In this document: piece by piece, positions 14,581-22,433 of the stretch
Numbering within the stretch: the stretch's first letter is position 1
Layout: every line of letters begins with the position of its first letter
DNA from: Dehalococcoidia bacterium
GTDB taxonomy: Bacteria > Chloroflexota > Dehalococcoidia > JAUSIH01
Direction: 5' to 3'
DNA length: 39,362 nt
Assembly: GCA_030648205.1 (NCBI GenBank)
Contig: JAUSIH010000047.1
Coordinates: forward strand, 1 to 39,362
Notes under the pieces: model-generated
Seen by the model: only the letters and a program-made list of their open reading frames with translations
The model's database searches: none
What the model was told of the DNA's origin: nothing
Made by a program: the position numbers and the translations under genes

Positions 14581-14595
14581 GGACGCTCCCCGGCC

Positions 14596-15816
14596 CTAAG
14601 CCACTCGCTCGAGGTGGAACGCCTGGTGGAGCGCCTGGACCGCCTCCGCTACCTGCTTCTCGCTGATGATGCAGGTGATGCGAATTTCGGAGGTGGTGAT
14701 GAGCTCAATATTGATGCCCTTGTCTGATAGTGTGCGGAACATCTTGGCCGCGTAGCCGGGCGCGGTCTGCATGCCCGTCCCGACGATGCTCACCTTGCCG
14801 AGCGTGGAGTCCGCCACGCATTCCCTGGCGCCGATGGACTTGACCACCGGCTTGATCACCTCCATGGCCTTCTCCAGGTCCTTGCGGGCGACCGTGAAGG
14901 TGAGGTCGGTCAGCTTGTGCACGCCGGTGTTCTGGACGATGGTGTCCACGCTCACGCGCTTCTGGGCCAGAGGCTCGAAGATGCCCGCAGCGATGCCTGG
15001 CTTGTCCGGCACGCCGACGACGGTGATTTTGGCCACGTCGGTGTCGTGAGAGATGCCCCGGAGTTTGCTTCGCAGTTCCATAGTGACCTCGTCATGGATT
15101 AGTGTTCCCGGCGCATCGTTGAAGCTGGACGCTACGATGATGGGGATGTGGTGCAAAGCGCCCATCTCCACGGCGCGCGGGTGCATGATCTTGGCGCCCT
15201 GGACGGCCAGCTCCATCATCTCTTCAAAGCTGATGTCCTTGAGCTTGCGCGCGTCCGGGCAGATGCGCGGGTCCGCGGTATAGACGCCGTCCACGTCGGT
15301 GTACCGCTCGCAGAGGTCGGCGCAGAGGGCGGCGGCCAGAGCGACGGCCGTGGTGTCCGATCCGCCGCGGCCCAGGGTGGTGACGTCCATGCTTTCGGTC
15401 ACGCCCTGGAAGCCGGCCACGACGACGATGCGTCCCTCCTGAAGCTCGCGCCAGATGCGTCCCGGGTTCATGGCGACGATGCGGGCGTCCGTGTGCGCGG
15501 CGTCGGTCTGTATGCCGGCCTGCGCGCCGGAGAGGCTGACGGCCTCGTGGCCGGCGGCCTTGAGCGCCATGGACAGCAGGGTGCAGGAGATGATTTCACC
15601 GGTGGAGAGGAGCAGGTCCATCTCACGCGGGTCCGGCCTAGGGGTTATCTGCCGGGTGAGCTGGACGAGTTCGTCGGTGGTGTCGCCCATGGCGGAGACC
15701 ACAGCGACCACCTGGTTACCCTTTTCTTTCGTGCGAATGATGCGACGAGCAACGTTCTTGATCAGGTCCACGTTGGCTACCGAGGTGCCGCCGTATTTCT
15801 GAACAACCAGGCCCAT
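14596..15816 (-). CDS. lysC: Aspartate kinase
   Basis: This enzyme phosphorylates aspartate, the first step to lysine, threonine and methionine. The 406-residue protein has KYGGTSV at 7-13, the catalytic block [32 protein letters not shown], and [19 protein letters not shown]. Two ACT regulatory domains follow: [20 protein letters not shown] and [21 protein letters not shown]. Length is typical of monofunctional ACT-type aspartokinases. GGGAG about 10 nt before the ATG supports the start. It lies 15 bp after thrB, so both threonine-pathway genes form one operon; feedback by lysine or threonine through the ACT domains is expected from family. Confidence 0.95.
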   Translation of the reverse strand: MGLVVQKYGGTSVANVDLIKNVARRIIRTKEKGNQVVAVVSAMGDTTDELVQLTRQITPRPDPREMDLLLSTGEIISCTLLSMALKAAGHEAVSLSGAQAGIQTDAAHTDARIVAMNPGRIWRELQEGRIVVVAGFQGVTESMDVTTLGRGGSDTTAVALAAALCADLCERYTDVDGVYTADPRICPDARKLKDISFEEMMELAVQGAKIMHPRAVEMGALHHIPIIVASSFNDAPGTLIHDEVTMELRSKLRGISHDTDVAKITVVGVPDKPGIAAGIFEPLAQKRVSVDTIVQNTGVHKLTDLTFTVARKDLEKAMEVIKPVVKSIGARECVADSTLGKVSIVGTGMQTAPGYAAKMFRTLSDKGINIELITTSEIRITCIISEKQVAEAVQALHQAFHLERVA

Positions 15817-15831
15817 AGCTACAAATCTCCC

Positions 15832-16803
15832 TTACGTGTCCTTGTGGGCAGCCAGGGATAGCTGTTGGGAAGCGGCGCCCCTGAGTGGACGCTGCGCCCG
15901 CGCCTGGGCTCCATGAGACGTGAGTTCGGCGACGTGGGTGCGCCCGCTCACGCCGGCCCGCTGCGCCTCCTGGGCGAGGGCCGTCGCGATGGCCTTCTCG
16001 TGGCCGTGAGCGAAGGCGAGAACGGTGGACCCGCCGCCGGAGAGAAACGCGCCCAACGCGCCCGCGTCCAGCGCCGCCGCGAACAGGCGCGGCATGGCGG
16101 GGAACATGGCCTGGCGCGCGGGTTGGTGGAGCCTGTCCTGCGTCGCTACGCGCAGGTAGCTCCAGGAGCCGGAGGCAAGCGACGCCGTCAACAGGGCGGC
16201 CCGCGAAATGTTGAAGATGGCGTCGCCCCGGCTCACCCGCGGGGACAGGATGGAGCGGGCCTCGCGCGTGGACATCGGGAAGTCGGGAATGAACAGGACG
16301 GCCTTCAGGCCGGGTTGAACGGACACGGGCGCCGCGATGTACTCGTCGCCGTCCCTGACCACGATGCGACATCCGCCGAGAAGGGCGGGCGCTACGTTGT
16401 CGGCGTGGCCCTCCGCGGCGACGGCCAGCTTCAGCAGGTCATCGTCGGACAGCGGCTTTCCCGCGAAGACGTTGGCCGCCACCAGACCGCCGACTACAGC
16501 GGCGGCGCTGCTGCCGAGGCCGCGCGCCAGCGGTATGTTGTTGGCGCAGGTCAGCCGGACAGCGGGCACGGGGCGTCCCAGGTGGTCGAAGACGGACGCG
16601 AAAGCGGCGTACAGCACGTTGTCTTTGCCGTGAGGCAGGGTATCCGCGCCCTCGCCCTCGATGGTCATGTCCGCGCGCTCGGCGGGTTCCACGGACACGG
16701 TGTTGTAGAGGCTGAGGGTGAGGCCCATGCAGTCGAACCCCGGCCCCAGGTTCGCCGAGGTGGCGGGAACGACGACGACGAAGCGATGTGTTCCTGTAGA
16801 CAT
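15832..16803 (-). CDS. thrB: Homoserine kinase
   Basis: ThrB phosphorylates homoserine on the way to threonine. The 323-residue GHMP-kinase protein has VVPATSANLGPGFDCMGLTL at 11-30, the ATP-binding loop PLARGLGSSAA at 91-101, and the late GAFLSGGGSTVLAFA motif 3. The tail after the kinase domain is longer and polar than usual. The ATG at 16803 fits family alignment; an open frame continues upstream through the tRNA region but is non-coding. No Shine-Dalgarno sequence is close, and the nearest promoter-like -10 would leave only about 8 nt of leader. It is the first gene of thrB-lysC-nfuN. Confidence 0.92.
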   Translation of the reverse strand: MSTGTHRFVVVVPATSANLGPGFDCMGLTLSLYNTVSVEPAERADMTIEGEGADTLPHGKDNVLYAAFASVFDHLGRPVPAVRLTCANNIPLARGLGSSAAAVVGGLVAANVFAGKPLSDDDLLKLAVAAEGHADNVAPALLGGCRIVVRDGDEYIAAPVSVQPGLKAVLFIPDFPMSTREARSILSPRVSRGDAIFNISRAALLTASLASGSWSYLRVATQDRLHQPARQAMFPAMPRLFAAALDAGALGAFLSGGGSTVLAFAHGHEKAIATALAQEAQRAGVSGRTHVAELTSHGAQARAQRPLRGAASQQLSLAAHKDT

Positions 16804-16817
16804 GGGCGATTGACCCC

Positions 16818-16847
16818 AGTATAACAATTGGAGATAGCCCCGTGCAA
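16818..16847 (-). promoter_or_regulatory. Candidate promoter for thrB-lysC-nfuN
   Basis: On the minus strand, TTGCAC (16847-16842), an 18-bp spacer and TATACT (16823-16818) would start transcription about 8 nt before the thrB ATG. This fits the missing ribosome-binding site and suggests near-leaderless translation. Confidence 0.45.
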
Positions 16848-16870
16848 GGTGATGAGAGGCCGGAGGGCCT

Positions 16871-16898
16871 TTGCGGATTAGGGAATGAGCGGTATAAT
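16871..16898 (+). promoter_or_regulatory. Promoter of tRNA-Pro
   Basis: TTGCGG (16871-16876), a 16-bp spacer and a perfect TATAAT (16893-16898) lie 43 bp before the tRNA. Confidence 0.65.
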
Positions 16899-16941
16899 GC
16901 ACAGCGTGGGACCGCGCAGCCAGGCGTGGGCCTGTTATTAT

Positions 16942-17018
16942 CGGGGCGTAGCGCAGCATGGTAGCGCGCAGCGTTCGGGACGCTGAGGTCGTAGGTTCAA
17001 ATCCTATCGCCCCGACCA
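16942..17018 (+). tRNA. tRNA-Pro (anticodon CGG)
   Basis: The cloverleaf reads clearly: acceptor CGGGGCG paired with CGCCCCG, D arm GCGC...GCGC, anticodon stem CAGCG/CGCTG with loop TTCGGGA (anticodon CGG, proline), and T arm GTAGG-TTCAAAT-CCTAT. The discriminator base is A, and CCA is encoded at 17016-17018. No intron is present. Confidence 0.96.
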
Positions 17019-17030
17019 CTTGCAAAGGAC

Positions 17031-17060
17031 AGGGCCGGAGATGATCTCTCCGGCCCTTTT
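17031..17060 (+). terminator. Terminator after tRNA-Pro
   Basis: GGGCCGGAGA and TCTCCGGCCC form a 10-bp stem with loop TGATC, followed by TTTTCTG. It starts 12 bp after the tRNA. Confidence 0.85.
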
Positions 17061-17338
17061 CTGTCACTCCGTCGTCAGTCCACCACGCGCCGGGCGTCTC
17101 TGGCGCTCTCCCAGCTTGCAGCCCCAAGCTAAAACGCCCCGTGAGCTTCAAGGGCCGTCACTCAATTTTGCGTTTCTAGGCTCCTGTCCGGCCCTGGGCC
17201 GATGTCCACAACACGGCGGGGGAAGGCCAAACGCTCAGGCTTGTTGACAGGGGGTGCGCGCCACGGGGAGAAAATGGGGGGGCCAACACTCCGCGTCGAC
17301 CGTCCGGTCCCGCGCCCGCCACAAGGCCCCGCGCGGCC
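17061..17338. other. Intergenic spacer without recognised features
   Basis: About 280 bp between the tRNA terminator and the convergent NYN gene. I see no convincing coding frame, repeat or promoter. Confidence 0.5.
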
Positions 17339-17941
17339 CTACAAACCGTAATCCGTGAGGTCGGCGACGGCGTCATGGGCTGTCCGGTCAAGCCAATGGC
17401 ACCAGACATTCAGGCCGGAAACGCTCAGCCGTCCCCGCGCCGACTGGCTGCGCCATGCGACAACCTCAACCCTCTTCGACATGCTCTTGTGTTTCGCCAC
17501 GTACTCCAGCGCGGGCGCAAGGTCCGTGTCGGCGGAGGCTAGAATTCCGATCTCGTATCTGTCATCCCGCGCCATCGTCACAAAGTCAACCGCGATAAGT
17601 ACGTCAATGCCCTTCTCGCGCTCTTTCTCCGCAGGCCAGGCAGCCGGGTACCGCAGAGGCCGCGTAATCACGGTTACTCCGCTCGCTTCCCACGCGGCAC
17701 ACTGCCGCATATGCGCTGCATAGGTCTTTGGGGACCTTGTCGGGTCCGGACGCCCACTGTAAGTCCTGACCTCCACGAGCTGACGTGCGTCCCCCGGACG
17801 CCCATGACTCGCCACTCGTTCGCCAAGGGCGCGCGGATGGAATTGACCGAGCATGTGGGCATCCGTGGGCACGAAGAACGCGCGTCTCGCCCCTCGGTAC
17901 ATGTTCTGCGCGTCAATGAAAACGATGGCTATGTTAGACAT
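17339..17941 (-). CDS. NYN-domain (LabA/DUF88-like) putative RNase
   Basis: NYN domains have a PIN-like fold and are metal-dependent nucleases or RNA-processing factors. The 200-residue protein has acidic residues in family positions: D10 in FIDAQNMYRG, D113 and D119 in GIDVLIAVDFVTMA, and D138/D140 in GILASADTDLAPALEY. These would bind the catalytic metal. The C-terminal part is basic and Trp-containing. Start at 17941 follows AAGG. A strong TTGACA promoter lies at 18044-18017, and a terminator-like hairpin with a U-run separates it from the start codon, so expression may be attenuated. Target RNA unknown. Confidence 0.85.
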   Translation of the reverse strand: MSNIAIVFIDAQNMYRGARRAFFVPTDAHMLGQFHPRALGERVASHGRPGDARQLVEVRTYSGRPDPTRSPKTYAAHMRQCAAWEASGVTVITRPLRYPAAWPAEKEREKGIDVLIAVDFVTMARDDRYEIGILASADTDLAPALEYVAKHKSMSKRVEVVAWRSQSARGRLSVSGLNVWCHWLDRTAHDAVADLTDYGL

Positions 17942-17949
17942 ACACCCTT

Positions 17950-18002
17950 ATAAAAACAAGCCCCGCCAGTTTTCCCTCCCGCAGGAGGGATAAACGGCGG
18001 GG
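17950..18002 (-). promoter_or_regulatory. Leader terminator-like hairpin (possible attenuator) of the NYN gene
   Basis: On the minus strand, CCCCGCC...GGCGGGG forms a 7-bp outer stem (18002-17996 with 17967-17961). A 7-bp inner stem TCCCTCC/GGAGGGA with a 4-nt loop sits inside. The run CTTGTTTTTAT follows. The hairpin sits between the promoter and the start codon, about 20 nt before ATG. Confidence 0.6.
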
Positions 18003-18016
18003 AAGATTCACTGGCT

Positions 18017-18044
18017 ATTATGGCTGGTTTGTTGCGTTTGTCAA
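18017..18044 (-). promoter_or_regulatory. Promoter of the NYN gene
   Basis: On the minus strand, a perfect TTGACA (18044-18039), a 16-bp spacer and CATAAT (18022-18017). The transcript would start near 18010 and include the leader hairpin. Confidence 0.6.
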
Positions 18045-18079
18045 GTTAACGTAACTCTCCCAGAAGGATGAACGAGGAG

Positions 18080-18277
18080 CTACGGCCCTGTGACGTTGCC
18101 CGTGTGGTCGGAGACTGTGAATGCGTACTCAGGACATCTGGGTTGAAAGCCACGTGATTGTGCTGGACTCGCGTTCCATTTCTCCCACTTCGCTTGGTCA
18201 AGTTTCGTGGTGGCCAGCCACACATCAAGTCCTTTGTATTCGATGTCCCAAAGGCAATCTGCAACTAGGCTCGACAT
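18080..18277 (-). CDS. Small hypothetical protein after the protease gene
   Basis: A 65-residue frame with protein-like composition (DIEYKGLDVWLATTKLDQAKWEKW). It starts 54 bp after the end of the serine-protease gene. The frame stays open upstream of the ATG to beyond the protease stop (LQISDVAQALDDIADALEQRA), with no standard start codon there. So the ATG may be right, or the upstream part may have lost its start by a frameshift. GAGAG precedes the ATG. No family recognised; low certainty. Confidence 0.4.
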   Translation of the reverse strand: MSSLVADCLWDIEYKGLDVWLATTKLDQAKWEKWNASPAQSRGFQPRCPEYAFTVSDHTGNVTGP

Positions 18278-18330
18278 AGCTCTCTGTTCCAGAGCATCAG
18301 CGATATCATCTAGGGCCTGAGCGACGTCAC

Positions 18331-20742
18331 TTATTTGAAGCCCACGTCTTGCAGGGTGATGGTGTACGTGCCTGTGCCCTTGCCGTCTCCACTAACCATG
18401 ATGCTGTATTTTCCCGCTAGTGAAAGGGGAGAACTCAGAATCACCTGGTCGCTGAGCCCGTAGACGTCTGCAATGGAGTTGCCCTTGGGGTCGAAAACCT
18501 TTACATCAATGCGGCCTGAGAGCGTCCCCCTGGTGACTCGGATGAAGGCCATACCCCCGGCCTTCCTATCGAAACTAAACATATCTATGTCTCCAGCAGG
18601 ACTGACCTCGGCGACCAGGGAGTCACCGAATGCTATCGGAGTACCTGGCCCTCCAGCCACATTCCACAAAGCCAACGTGTATGTGCCTTGGCCATATCCT
18701 GAAACGACAATGGTGTGTCTCCCGGTCAGTGAAAGGGCAGGCATGAACGTCAATTGATCACTAGGCACGAAGTTGGAGCTTGCGATGGGTTTGTCGTTGG
18801 GGTCGAGGACCCTCACATCAATGCGGTCCGAGAGAGTCCCTCTTGTGACTCGGATGAAGGCCACATCTCCGGATTTCCCGGCGAAGGAGTACCCTCCACC
18901 GGAATTTCCCTGGGTCAGGTCTCCATAGGCCAGCGTGGGTACCGGTACTGCTTTGGGAGGCGGCAAAAGCGTGGGTGTAGGTGAGGGCGTTGGCGTGGCT
19001 GCCGGTGTGGGGGCTGGAGTTGAAGTCGGAGAAGGTTCGAAAGCCTGCGCGGTAGCTGGCGCGGTGAACATTAGCGCGACCTGCTGATTCCTGCCTGAAC
19101 GCCACAACGACTTCTGAGGGGCTACGGAAGTGCCCAGGCGGAACTCCACAGTTCTTCCTTCCAAAGACGAGTCACCCACACCATCTACGTTATACACTGA
19201 CTTCCCGTTGTACGTTTGGGTGGTGGTTTGTGCCACCTTTTGTCCGTCCATCCAGACCTCGAGCTTCGTGCCGTCCTGGACATTCCTGCCATTCAGACTC
19301 ACTTCTCCATAATAGCCGGAGGGAGGTCGGGGTAGCAGTAAGGTGGGAGGGTTGGGAGCAAGGGTTGGACGGAAGGTATAGATTATGGAGCGCACCATGT
19401 TTTCATAGGTCATCCATAGTTCTGGACGCGCCCTTCCCTCTACAATGTAGGCATTCTCTCCAAACACCAGAAGCAATCGCACTCCCCTCCTTTGTGTCAC
19501 GTCAGTCCTTCCGTCTTCTAGGAGCCCTCGGTATGTTACCTGATAGGTCAACTCGTAAGCTACGAGGCTTGCGACTTTTACTTCCTGCAGTGAGAGGACT
19601 TGGAAATCCATATATTTTGTTGAAGCGCTGCGGTTCTCCGCTTGTTCGGCCCATTCAGAAGTCGTGTAATCTCTTCCAAGGCCTCGGTAAAGGTAAACAG
19701 ACAATTCGGCTTCTGAACTAGCCCGATCAGACGGAGGGACGATTGGGGGAGTGTAGGCCGCGTGCCATGTGTCTTTGTCTGCGCCGTGTGACCACGAAGG
19801 TGGATAGACTATGGACCATCTTCCAAAAGGATCGGCGTAGGTTGCAGTGGCAAACCAAGGAGTTGGTACGGGTGCGGGGGTTGGTGGTGGAATAGGTGTT
19901 GGACGAGCAGCAGCGAATGCGATGAGACGTTCGATAGAGTCCCTGTCCACATAGATGGCCGTCATTGAGTTACCACCCGTGCTGCCAAGTGAGAGAACTC
20001 CTATCAATTCGCCGCACCTGTTCACCATCGGCCCGCCACTCATGCCGGGCCTAGCGGAGCCAGTGGCCTGTATGATTATCCACCCCGCGTTGTCCACGGT
20101 GATGTTGCGCGCTCGACCGATTGCCGTTGAGTAGGCAGAATCGACAAAGCCGACAGCGACGAGTTCTCTGAACTCATAAGGAAAGGACCCCCGTCTAGCC
20201 ATGGCGGGCACTATGGAATCAAGTCCGGTTGGGTATTGCAACTCAGGGAAAGCGGTTGGTTCCGTCTGGAGTAAGGCTATGTCTGTCGCCGAGTTCTGTG
20301 CAACCCAGCGCGCTCGCTTGGTGACGGCATTGCGAAAGGTGACAGTAAGACTATCGTCATATGTGTTTGCTACGACATGGGTTGCGGTGAGAATATAGCC
20401 CCGCTTGCTATCAACTATAAAGCCTGTACCAGTCACAATGGCGCTCGACGTCTTTCCCCTCACTTCAACCAGCGCTGGCAATATGCGCATGGTCGGGTCT
20501 TGGCCAGCGCAGGGGAGCTCCGGTGTTGGGAGTAGCGCCAGTCTAGGGGTCGGGGCTGGGGTAGGTGTGGGCACAGAGGTAGGAGTAGGCACTGGAGTTG
20601 GCGAAGGCACAGCGGTGGCGGTAAGTAGTGTCGTAGGGGTGGGCGCGGGAACGGGCAGCGATGTCAGGGGCGTCGCGACGCAGCCAAGCAACGCAATCGC
20701 CACAGCCACCACGCCCAAGCCTACCATCAGTCGTTTTCGCAC
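18331..20742 (-). CDS. Secreted trypsin-like serine protease lipoprotein with PPC domains
   Basis: This 803-residue protein begins with a lipoprotein signal (about residues 1-20, lipobox LLGC, C21). A Pro/Thr-rich spacer comes next. A trypsin-like domain follows with H122 in TATHVVAN, D154 in TDIALLQTE and S235 in RPGMSGGPMV, all in the S1/HtrA order. A Trp-rich beta domain follows (about 295-460, FGRWSIVYPPSW), then another Pro/Thr linker at about 565-600. The end holds two pre-peptidase-like beta domains (about 605-700 and 705-803), each with FIRVTRGTLSxRIDV. The GTG start is supported by GAGG 8 nt upstream. It likely acts outside the membrane; the target is unknown. Confidence 0.85.
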   Translation of the reverse strand: MRKRLMVGLGVVAVAIALLGCVATPLTSLPVPAPTPTTLLTATAVPSPTPVPTPTSVPTPTPAPTPRLALLPTPELPCAGQDPTMRILPALVEVRGKTSSAIVTGTGFIVDSKRGYILTATHVVANTYDDSLTVTFRNAVTKRARWVAQNSATDIALLQTEPTAFPELQYPTGLDSIVPAMARRGSFPYEFRELVAVGFVDSAYSTAIGRARNITVDNAGWIIIQATGSARPGMSGGPMVNRCGELIGVLSLGSTGGNSMTAIYVDRDSIERLIAFAAARPTPIPPPTPAPVPTPWFATATYADPFGRWSIVYPPSWSHGADKDTWHAAYTPPIVPPSDRASSEAELSVYLYRGLGRDYTTSEWAEQAENRSASTKYMDFQVLSLQEVKVASLVAYELTYQVTYRGLLEDGRTDVTQRRGVRLLLVFGENAYIVEGRARPELWMTYENMVRSIIYTFRPTLAPNPPTLLLPRPPSGYYGEVSLNGRNVQDGTKLEVWMDGQKVAQTTTQTYNGKSVYNVDGVGDSSLEGRTVEFRLGTSVAPQKSLWRSGRNQQVALMFTAPATAQAFEPSPTSTPAPTPAATPTPSPTPTLLPPPKAVPVPTLAYGDLTQGNSGGGYSFAGKSGDVAFIRVTRGTLSDRIDVRVLDPNDKPIASSNFVPSDQLTFMPALSLTGRHTIVVSGYGQGTYTLALWNVAGGPGTPIAFGDSLVAEVSPAGDIDMFSFDRKAGGMAFIRVTRGTLSGRIDVKVFDPKGNSIADVYGLSDQVILSSPLSLAGKYSIMVSGDGKGTGTYTITLQDVGFK

Positions 20743-20769
20743 GTCCGCACCTCGCTCTCCAACGCCTAA

Positions 20770-20798
20770 CTTGTAGTCTGTTTAGGCCGACTTGTCAA
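20770..20798 (-). promoter_or_regulatory. Candidate promoter of the serine-protease lipoprotein
   Basis: On the minus strand, TTGACA (20798-20793), a 17-bp spacer and TACAAG (20775-20770), about 28 bp before the GTG start. The -10 is slightly off consensus. Confidence 0.5.
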
Positions 20799-20892
20799 GG
20801 AGACCGTGTCCGTGTCGGGCAGCGTGCGTTTTGCGACATCGGCGAGCGAGCCGCCGTCTCTTGAGTGTAGGGCCAGGGCCGCCCCCGTGCGC

Positions 20893-21204
20893 TTACGCGC
20901 CCAGGGCCAGATAGCCGGAGAGCGTCCCCAGGAGGCCCGTGAAGAGCGCGATGCCGAGGAGGACAAGCAGCACGCCGGAGACTTTTGTAGCCGTGCCCAG
21001 CCATCGTCCGTGCTTGCGCAGCAGCCAGCTTGTCCAGCCGTTGGCCAGGCCCGCCGCCAGGAAAGGCAGCATCAGGCCGGCGGAGTAGGCGGCCAACAGG
21101 AGCGCGCCCTGGGTGATGGAGCCGCTGGCGCCGGCCAGCACGAAGATGCCGGCCAGCACGGGGCCGACGCATGGCGTCCAGCCGACCGCGAACGCCGCTA
21201 ATGA
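20893..21204 (-). pseudogene. Truncated cytochrome c biogenesis protein CcdA/DsbD-like remnant
   Basis: The frame reads AAFAVGWTPCVGPVLAGIFVLAG and then two hydrophobic helices up to YLALGA. This is the C-terminal half of CcdA, a membrane protein that passes electrons from thioredoxin to periplasmic thiols. The conserved Trp-Thr-Pro-Cys motif is present. The upstream half is missing: just before AAF the frame meets a TAG stop (21205-21207), and the sequence beyond is unrelated and AT-richer. About 100 residues remain of a family protein near 230. No matching N-terminal part is in the window, so it is probably a dead remnant cut by insertion or deletion. Confidence 0.75.
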
Positions 21205-21395
21205 CTACGTCGCGCTCCACTCCTTGGTTTCAGGCTTCCGTATCGTCTTGTGAAACGGCCCCTGGGACTGATGCGCAGTGTGGCGCACGGAAAAACGCCC
21301 GAGACGCGGGCTATTCCTGAGGCGCGGCGTGTGTCGAACAGGGCGATGAGCTATGCTCGGAAATGTTGTGGAAAAGTTCACAAAGTGCGTAGATA

Positions 21396-21424
21396 TTGAC
21401 ATTGTTCGTATAATATTGTAAAAA
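21396..21424 (+). promoter_or_regulatory. AT-rich promoter region before the CNMP-binding protein gene
   Basis: A perfect TTGACA (21396-21401) is followed by TATAAT (21409-21414), too close for one promoter, and TAAAAA at the proper 17-bp spacing (21419-21424). The 60-bp stretch is far more AT-rich than its surroundings. Which -10 is used is unclear. Confidence 0.4.
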
Positions 21425-21457
21425 TATGGCGTGAGTATGCGGCGGAGGAGCATAGCA

Positions 21458-22222
21458 ATGATAAGGACAAACTCGGGGTCGCGGATAGGATACGTGTCCT
21501 TATGGCTTGGTCTGGGCTTGCTGGCTGTGGTAGTCACCACAGCCGAGTCCGAGGCGTATTTGGTGGTGCTGCTCGTGCTCGCCGTGGGCGCGGGAGGTCT
21601 GCTCGCAATGGGAGCCCTGTCGGTGCTGGCGCGCCGGTACTCCCGGACACAGGTCGCTGGAGTCTTGGCCGGGCTGGTCGGAGAGCCGATCAGGTCGAGT
21701 GGTAAGCGAGAGGAGGCACAGATGGAACAGAAATCGGCGCAATCCAGGCTCATTCCGTTCCTGCGGGAGGTGGATGTCTTTCAGAGCCTTACCGACCACG
21801 AGTTGGGGATGATCGCGAGTGTATGTGCGCCCAAGACCTTCAGCGCTGGAGACTTTCTCGCTCGCGAAGGCACGCGCGGCGACTATCTGTTCATCATCAT
21901 GAAAGGGCAAGTGCGCGTGAGCTCCAAGAGCGAGGGGGACCAGTTGACAGTCCGCATTGTGCGGGGGAAGGAAAGCGTGCCCCTGGCCAGCATTCTGGAG
22001 CCGCCTCTGCTGATAACCACCGCCGAAGCGATGGAGACCGTGGAGACGCTGGCCATCCCGCGGGCGATGCTGCTCAGGATATGTGAGTTGCAGCCCATGC
22101 TCGGCGCGCAGGTCTACAGGGCGACGGCGGGCGTGCTTGCCCGGCGGTACCGCGCGATGCTTCAGCAAGTCACGGGCCAACTGGAGGCGACGCTGGAGTA
22201 CATGGGGCACACGCGCACCTAG
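21458..22222 (+). CDS. Membrane-anchored cyclic-nucleotide-binding-domain protein
   Basis: This 254-residue protein has two N-terminal hydrophobic helices (about residues 12-28 and 34-55). A short linker follows, then a cyclic-nucleotide-binding-like jelly roll: LIPFLREVDVFQSLTDHELGM, FSAGDFLAREGTRGDYLFIIMKGQVRV, and the late LETLAIPRAMLL. There is no helix-turn-helix, so this is not a CRP-type transcription factor. A regulatory or scaffolding role at the membrane is more likely. The phosphate-binding cassette is degenerate (KESVPLASIL), so ligand binding is uncertain. ATG at 21458 is chosen for GGAGGAG 7 nt upstream, over two earlier in-frame starts. Confidence 0.75.
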   Translation: MIRTNSGSRIGYVSLWLGLGLLAVVVTTAESEAYLVVLLVLAVGAGGLLAMGALSVLARRYSRTQVAGVLAGLVGEPIRSSGKREEAQMEQKSAQSRLIPFLREVDVFQSLTDHELGMIASVCAPKTFSAGDFLAREGTRGDYLFIIMKGQVRVSSKSEGDQLTVRIVRGKESVPLASILEPPLLITTAEAMETVETLAIPRAMLLRICELQPMLGAQVYRATAGVLARRYRAMLQQVTGQLEATLEYMGHTRT

Positions 22223-22433
22223 CGGTGCGTGGGTACGGCGGAGCCTGGTTCCCACCCGGCGCTGGCTGTCCGCGGGAGCCGTGCAAGCGGCTCACGGCCG
22301 GATACGCGCGGCGCGCCGAAGCGCTCGGTGCACGGCGGCGCAAGGCTCCCTGGGGGGACGCTGACTCCACGAGGCGGCGTCCCCTTCGCGTTGTCACGGG
22401 CGTATAATGGCAAGATAGCAGCGCGGACTTTGT

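Noticed and set aside
16804-17151. N-terminal extension of homoserine kinase
   Set aside because: The frame stays open but passes antisense through tRNA-Pro and its terminator; the kinase family starts at the ATG at 16803.
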